A DNA stretch of 64,000 nucleotides from Aquimonas sp041395245. Lineage in GTDB: Bacteria > Pseudomonadota > Gammaproteobacteria > Xanthomonadales > Xanthomonadaceae. Where the stretch lies: assembly GCA_041395245.1 (NCBI GenBank), contig JAWLAY010000005.1, forward strand, positions 62,001 through 126,000, read 5' to 3'. Position numbers and translations under genes: made by a program. Positions within the stretch are counted from its first letter, which is position 1. Each line of letters opens with the position of its first letter. The notes under the pieces are model-generated. The model was not told where the DNA came from. It did no database searches and saw only the letters and a list, made by a program, of their open reading frames with translations. Of this stretch, positions 60,562 to 64,000 are shown piece after piece.

Positions 60562-61938
60562 CTAGAGATCCTTGGTGGCGACAATGATCGCATCCCGCGT
60601 CACGTTTGCGAGATGCTGCAAGGCATCGTCTTCGATGCAATAGGGCGGCATCCAATACAGCACGTCGCCCAGCGGGCGCAGTACCACGCCGTTGGCCATG
60701 GCATGCCGGTAGGCGCGCAATCCGGTGCGATGCGCGGCAGGCAGTGCTTCGCGGTCGGGTCCAGCCAGTTCGATGGCCAGCACCATGCCGGTCTGGCGAA
60801 TATCGGCGACCCAGGGCAGTTCGCGCAGGGGCGCCGCCAGATCCGCCATGCGCGCGGCCGTGGTCCGGTTCTGCGCCAGCACGGGCTGACTGTCGAAGAT
60901 GTCCTGCACCGCGAGCGCGGCCGCGCAGGCCAGCGGATTGCCGGTGTAACTGTGCGAATGCAGGAAGGCGCGTTCGCGCGAGTCATCCAGAAAGGCGTCG
61001 TAGAGCGCTTCGGTGCACAGCACAGCGGCGAGCGGCAGGGCACCGCCGGTCAGTCCCTTGGACAGGCACATCAGGTCGGGACGGATGGCGGCCTGTTCGC
61101 AGGCGAAGAAGGTTCCGGTGCGCCCGAAACCGACCGCGATCTCGTCGGCGATCAGGTGTACGCCGTGCGCGTCGCAAAGCTGGCGGGCGCGAGCGAGATA
61201 GTGTGGGTGATACATCCGCATGCCACCTGCGCACTGGATCAATGGCTCCAGAATCAATGCGCTGGTTTGCCTGCCGTGGGTCTGAAGCAAGGACTCCAGC
61301 GCCAGCGCGGCGCGTTCCGCGCAGGCCTCGGCGGTTTCGCCGGGCAAGGCATTCCAGCGGTCGGGACTGGGCGCGAACAGCGGCTGCATTAACAAGGGCG
61401 CGTAAGTCCGACGGTACAAGGGAATGTCCGACACACCGAGCGCGCCCAGCGTCTCGCCGTGATAACTGTTGCTGAGCGTAATGAACCGGTCACGCTGCTG
61501 ATCGCCGCGATTGCGATGGCTGTGGAAGCTCATTTTCAGCGCGACTTCAATCGCTGCCGAACCGTTGTCGGCGTAGAACACCTTGCTGAGGCCGACCGGC
61601 GCGCGGGCCAGCAGGCGCTCGGCCAGTTCGATGGCTGGCGCGTGACTGAATCCGGCCAGCAGCACGTGCTCCAGGCGTGAGGCCTGCTCCGCGATGGCCT
61701 GCGCGATGCGCGGGTGCGCATGGCCGAACAGATTCGTCCACCAGGAACTTATCGCGTCGAGATAGCGTCTGCCCTCGAAGTCTTCCAGCCAGACACCCTT
61801 GCCGCCGCGAATCGGGATCAGTGGCAGTTGGTCCTGCTGGTGCTCACGCATCTGCGTGCAGGGATGCCAGACTGCGGCCAGATCGCGTGTCCGCCACTCG
61901 GCAGTGCTCGCAGACGCCTTTGCTACACTCCCACCCAT
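60562..61938 (-). CDS. bioA: Adenosylmethionine-8-amino-7-oxononanoate aminotransferase
   Basis: The 458-residue PLP enzyme of biotin synthesis uses SAM as amino donor to make DAPA. WHPCTQMREHQQDQLPLIPI and YLDAISSWWTNLFGHAHP are diagnostic BioA segments. The cofactor Asp is in LIADEIAVGFGRTGTFFACE, and the Schiff-base Lys is in MCLSKGLTGGALPLAA. Length is slightly above E. coli BioA (429) because of an N-terminal extension. ATG 61938 is preferred over the frame start at 61998, which would overlap gspG. No other bio gene is in the window. Confidence 0.95.
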   Translation of the reverse strand: MGGSVAKASASTAEWRTRDLAAVWHPCTQMREHQQDQLPLIPIRGGKGVWLEDFEGRRYLDAISSWWTNLFGHAHPRIAQAIAEQASRLEHVLLAGFSHAPAIELAERLLARAPVGLSKVFYADNGSAAIEVALKMSFHSHRNRGDQQRDRFITLSNSYHGETLGALGVSDIPLYRRTYAPLLMQPLFAPSPDRWNALPGETAEACAERAALALESLLQTHGRQTSALILEPLIQCAGGMRMYHPHYLARARQLCDAHGVHLIADEIAVGFGRTGTFFACEQAAIRPDLMCLSKGLTGGALPLAAVLCTEALYDAFLDDSRERAFLHSHSYTGNPLACAAALAVQDIFDSQPVLAQNRTTAARMADLAAPLRELPWVADIRQTGMVLAIELAGPDREALPAAHRTGLRAYRHAMANGVVLRPLGDVLYWMPPYCIEDDALQHLANVTRDAIIVATKDL

Positions 61939-61968
61939 CAGTTTGATTGCTCCGGATAGCCTCGACCC

Positions 61969-62457
61969 ATGATCCAGCCTGCGCCAACGCCTGTCCAATC
62001 TTCACCTCGCGGTTCGCAGGTTCGCCGGTCACGGTCCACCGCCCGCGGTTTTACCTTGATCGAAGTGCTGGTGGTGGTGGTGATTCTCGCCATTCTCGCC
62101 GGCGTGGTCGTGCCGCAATTGATGAGCTATCCGGACGAGGCCCGCGTCACCCGCGCGCAGCAGGACATCCAGACACTGCGCAGCGCGCTGGAGATGTACC
62201 GGCTCGACAATTTCGTCTATCCGAGTACCGAACAAGGTCTTCGTGCCTTGAATGCGAAACCCTCGGGCCTGCCCGAAGCGCCCAACTGGCGCGCTGGTGG
62301 CTATATTCGCGAGTTGCCGAAAGATCCGTGGGGCGGCGACTACGTGTTTCTGAATCCGGGTGCCAACGGCGGTATCGATCTGTATTCGCTGGGCGCGGAT
62401 CGTGCGCCGGGCGGTGAGGGTCCCAATGCCGACATCGGACGCACGTCGGGCGGTTGA
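61969..62457 (+). CDS. gspG: Type II secretion major pseudopilin GspG
   Basis: The 162-residue product has an unusually long, basic prepilin leader of about 27 residues (RGSQVRRSRSTARG). The cleavage and methylation site G-FTLIEVLVVVVILAILAG follows, with the conserved Glu5. The C-terminal domain has the GspG signatures NFVYPSTEQGLRAL, GYIRELPKDPWGGDYVFLNP and a calcium-site-like IDLYSLGADRAPGGEG. It is the main subunit of the T2SS pseudopilus. It starts 30 bp from the divergent bioA start, so the promoters overlap. gspE/F, often upstream, are not present. Confidence 0.95.
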   Translation: MIQPAPTPVQSSPRGSQVRRSRSTARGFTLIEVLVVVVILAILAGVVVPQLMSYPDEARVTRAQQDIQTLRSALEMYRLDNFVYPSTEQGLRALNAKPSGLPEAPNWRAGGYIRELPKDPWGGDYVFLNPGANGGIDLYSLGADRAPGGEGPNADIGRTSGG

Positions 62458-62527
62458 GAATGCGCGTCCGCCCGTCATGGCTTCTGTCTGGCGCGGCATC
62501 CGCATGAGGGCGGGTTCGCCAGCCCGC

Positions 62528-63067
62528 ATGTCCAAAACGACAGTGCGTGGCGAGGCCGGGTTTTCGCTGATCGAGTTGCTGGTGGTTCTGGTGATTCTCG
62601 CGGTGCTGGCGACGGTGGTTGGGTTGTCGGTGACCGGCGTGGCGTCGCGCCAGTTGGAGAATCAGGCGAATCGTCTGCAGGCATTGCTGCAACTGGCCTG
62701 CGAGCAAAGCGTGGTGACCGGGCGCGAAGTCGGTTTGCGGATGGCCTCGGCGCAGTGGGAGTTCGTCTACTTCAGCGGCGAAAGCTGGGTCGGTTTAGAG
62801 CAATTGACCGGCGTTGAGCGCGCCCCGCTCGAAGCCTTGCGCCTGCGGACGCTGGATGAGGGCATGCAATGGCGGATAGAGCGCGACGGCGAAGCGCTGT
62901 CGCTGGATGAGGTGTTGCCCGAATTGCCGCAGTGGGTGTGTTTCGACTCGGGTGAAATGACCGCATTGGATCTCTGGCTGACGCACGCTGACGTCGGTAC
63001 CGAGTGGCACCTGCAGGCGCACGCCAACGGTGAAATCCTTCTGGAGTCGAACGATGTTTCGCCTTGA
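62528..63067 (+). CDS. gspH: Type II secretion minor pseudopilin GspH
   Basis: From ATG 62528 the product has 179 residues with the leader MSKTTVRGEAG and the prepilin helix FSLIELLVVLVILAVLATVV. The following region (LLQLACEQSVVTGREVGLRM, then WEFVYF) matches GspH. Upstream in-frame starts at 62504 and 62477 would lengthen the leader to about 19-28 residues; gspG also has a long leader, so they cannot be excluded. GspH caps the pseudopilus with GspI, J and K. The gene overlaps gspI by 14 nt. Confidence 0.88.
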   Translation: MSKTTVRGEAGFSLIELLVVLVILAVLATVVGLSVTGVASRQLENQANRLQALLQLACEQSVVTGREVGLRMASAQWEFVYFSGESWVGLEQLTGVERAPLEALRLRTLDEGMQWRIERDGEALSLDEVLPELPQWVCFDSGEMTALDLWLTHADVGTEWHLQAHANGEILLESNDVSP

Positions 63068-63425
63068 ACCGCGGCAGCGGGGTTTTACCTTGCTGGAAGT
63101 GCTGATCGCGCTGCTGGTGCTGTCTCTGTCGCTGGTGGCGCTGGTGAAACTCGCTGGCTTGCAGGCGGACCATCTGCACCACCAGCGCGAATCGACGCTG
63201 GCACAGTGGGTTGCCGCCAACGCGGTCGCCGAATTGCGCTTGAACGGCGTTCCCGAGATCGGCGAACACAATGGCCAGGAGCGCATGGCAGGGCGCGAGT
63301 GGATCTGGCGCGCGGACGTCGAATCCACCGACCTGTCGCGTCTGCGCCGGATCGAGATGCAGGTGTTTGCCGACGCGGCCGACGAGTCGCCGGTGGCGCA
63401 TCTGACGGCCTTTGTCGCGTTATGA
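63054..63425 (+). CDS. gspI: Type II secretion minor pseudopilin GspI
   Basis: The 123-residue product has the leader MFRLEPRQRG and then FTLLEVLIALLVLSLSLVAL, the N-methylated helix. The GspI-specific WVAANAVAELRLNG region follows, which is close to the usual ANNRLAELRL pattern. ATG 63054 lies within gspH, and the stop overlaps gspJ as ATGA. It interacts with GspJ and GspK at the pseudopilus tip. Confidence 0.92.
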   Translation: MFRLEPRQRGFTLLEVLIALLVLSLSLVALVKLAGLQADHLHHQRESTLAQWVAANAVAELRLNGVPEIGEHNGQERMAGREWIWRADVESTDLSRLRRIEMQVFADAADESPVAHLTAFVAL

Positions 63426-64000
63426 GACGCCGGTTGCCAGGCCGCAGCCCCGTGCGCGCCGCGCAACACGGGTTTTCCCTGCTCGAAGTGGTCGTCGCGG
63501 TGGCGCTGTTTGCCGTGGTGTCGACGCTGGCCTATGGCGGTCTGAGCGCGGTGTTGCGCAGTCGCGAGCAGCTCGACCAAGCGTCGGACGAGCTGGCGCG
63601 TTTGCAGATGGCCATGCAGATGTTCGAGCGCGATGTGCGGTCGGCGGTATTGCGCCCGGTGCGCGATGGCTATGGTGAGGTCATGCCGGCCTTGATGGGC
63701 AACTCCGATAGTATTGAGCTGACGCGCGCAGGCTATTCGAATGGCCTTCAGCAAGCGCGCTCCGAACTGGAACGGGTCGCCTGGCGGCGCGAAAAGGACG
63801 GCTGGCAGCGTGCTCGCTGGTGGGTGCTGGATCGTGCCCCCGCCAGTCGACCAGAGGTGCTGGAGGTTTTGCCGGACCTGGGTCGCATGCAGCTTCGCTA
63901 CCGGAGCCGCGAAGGGCGGGAGACCGATCACTGGCCCATCGATGGTCAAAACGAGCCTTTGCCGCTGGCTGTGGAGTTGCGCTTGCAGACCCGATCCTTG
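63422..64000 (+). CDS. gspJ: Type II secretion minor pseudopilin GspJ (partial, runs off window end)
   Basis: The frame from ATG 63422 stays open for 193 codons to the window edge. The leader MRRRLPGRSPVRAAQHG is followed by FSLLEVVVAVALFAVVSTLA. The GspJ signature LARLQMAMQMFERDVRSAV is present, then MPALMGNSDSIELTRAGYSN and RVAWRREKDGWQR. Nearly the whole protein is present (the family has about 200-230 residues). The order G-H-I-J with overlaps shows a single operon that continues past the window. Confidence 0.93.
   Translation, partial: MRRRLPGRSPVRAAQHGFSLLEVVVAVALFAVVSTLAYGGLSAVLRSREQLDQASDELARLQMAMQMFERDVRSAVLRPVRDGYGEVMPALMGNSDSIELTRAGYSNGLQQARSELERVAWRREKDGWQRARWWVLDRAPASRPEVLEVLPDLGRMQLRYRSREGRETDHWPIDGQNEPLPLAVELRLQTRSL

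Overview
The window is a GC-rich chromosomal segment of a gammaproteobacterium. Gene content and order point to the Lysobacterales/Xanthomonadales: a TrpR-like regulator directly before hisG, bioA-rsmE-glk, type II secretion pseudopilins, RlmC and RlmJ, nth followed by a phosphate-selective-type porin, and an IPTL-CTERM-like surface protein. This placement is inferred from gene families and order; no 16S gene or tRNA is present. Genes are densely packed, often with 1-8 nt overlaps.

Layout. 1-8.4 kb (mostly minus): start of an OprO/P-type porin, then nth and rsxE-G-D-C joined by ATGA/GTGA overlaps to psd and a SCO1-like copper chaperone; a Nudix hydrolase; rlmC and darP. 9-12.5 kb: pmbA, then a DUF4870 membrane-protein gene split by a decayed IS110-family element. 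12.6-20 kb: rlmJ, dnaX-ybaB-recR-hinT, an SPFH protein with a small ribbon-helix-helix protein, and prpE. 20-27 kb: a SleB-like hydrolase, fadH, an OmpA-family porin, a fused 2-oxoacid dehydrogenase E1 and a SAM methyltransferase. 27-34 kb: a 1953-residue secreted GEVED/SdrD_B/DUF11 protein and a small anchored hypothetical. 34-43 kb: an acyl-CoA dehydrogenase with a TetR-type operator, a PhoD phosphatase whose Tat signal carries an in-frame amber codon, and two tandem 14-repeat RCC1 proteins, one intact and one a multiply frameshifted pseudogene. 43-47.3 kb: a small periplasmic protein and an IetAS-type AAA ATPase/subtilase pair whose subtilase is frameshifted just before the catalytic Asp. 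47.3-51.2 kb: a secreted BNR/VPS10-type protein and a gene-free stretch with a 61-bp-periodic array of hairpin repeats. 51.2-58.8 kb: the complete his operon hisR-G-D-C-B-H-A-F-IE, almost every junction overlapping. 58.8-64 kb: glk, rsmE and bioA (minus), then divergent gspG-H-I-J pseudopilins running off the end.

Housekeeping blocks (his operon, dnaX-ybaB-recR, rsx/nth, pseudopilins) alternate with variable blocks holding large secreted repeat proteins, a mobile element and a candidate antiphage locus. Four loci in the variable blocks are broken: DUF4870 by the insertion, phoD by an amber codon, one RCC1 copy and ietS by frameshifts. The most interesting items are the broken ietS, the amber-interrupted Tat signal of phoD, the RCC1 duplication with decay, the IS110 element with its noncoding end on the 3' side of the transposase, the GATATC direct repeats upstream of the SPFH-RHH pair, and the hairpin array that mimics a CRISPR.
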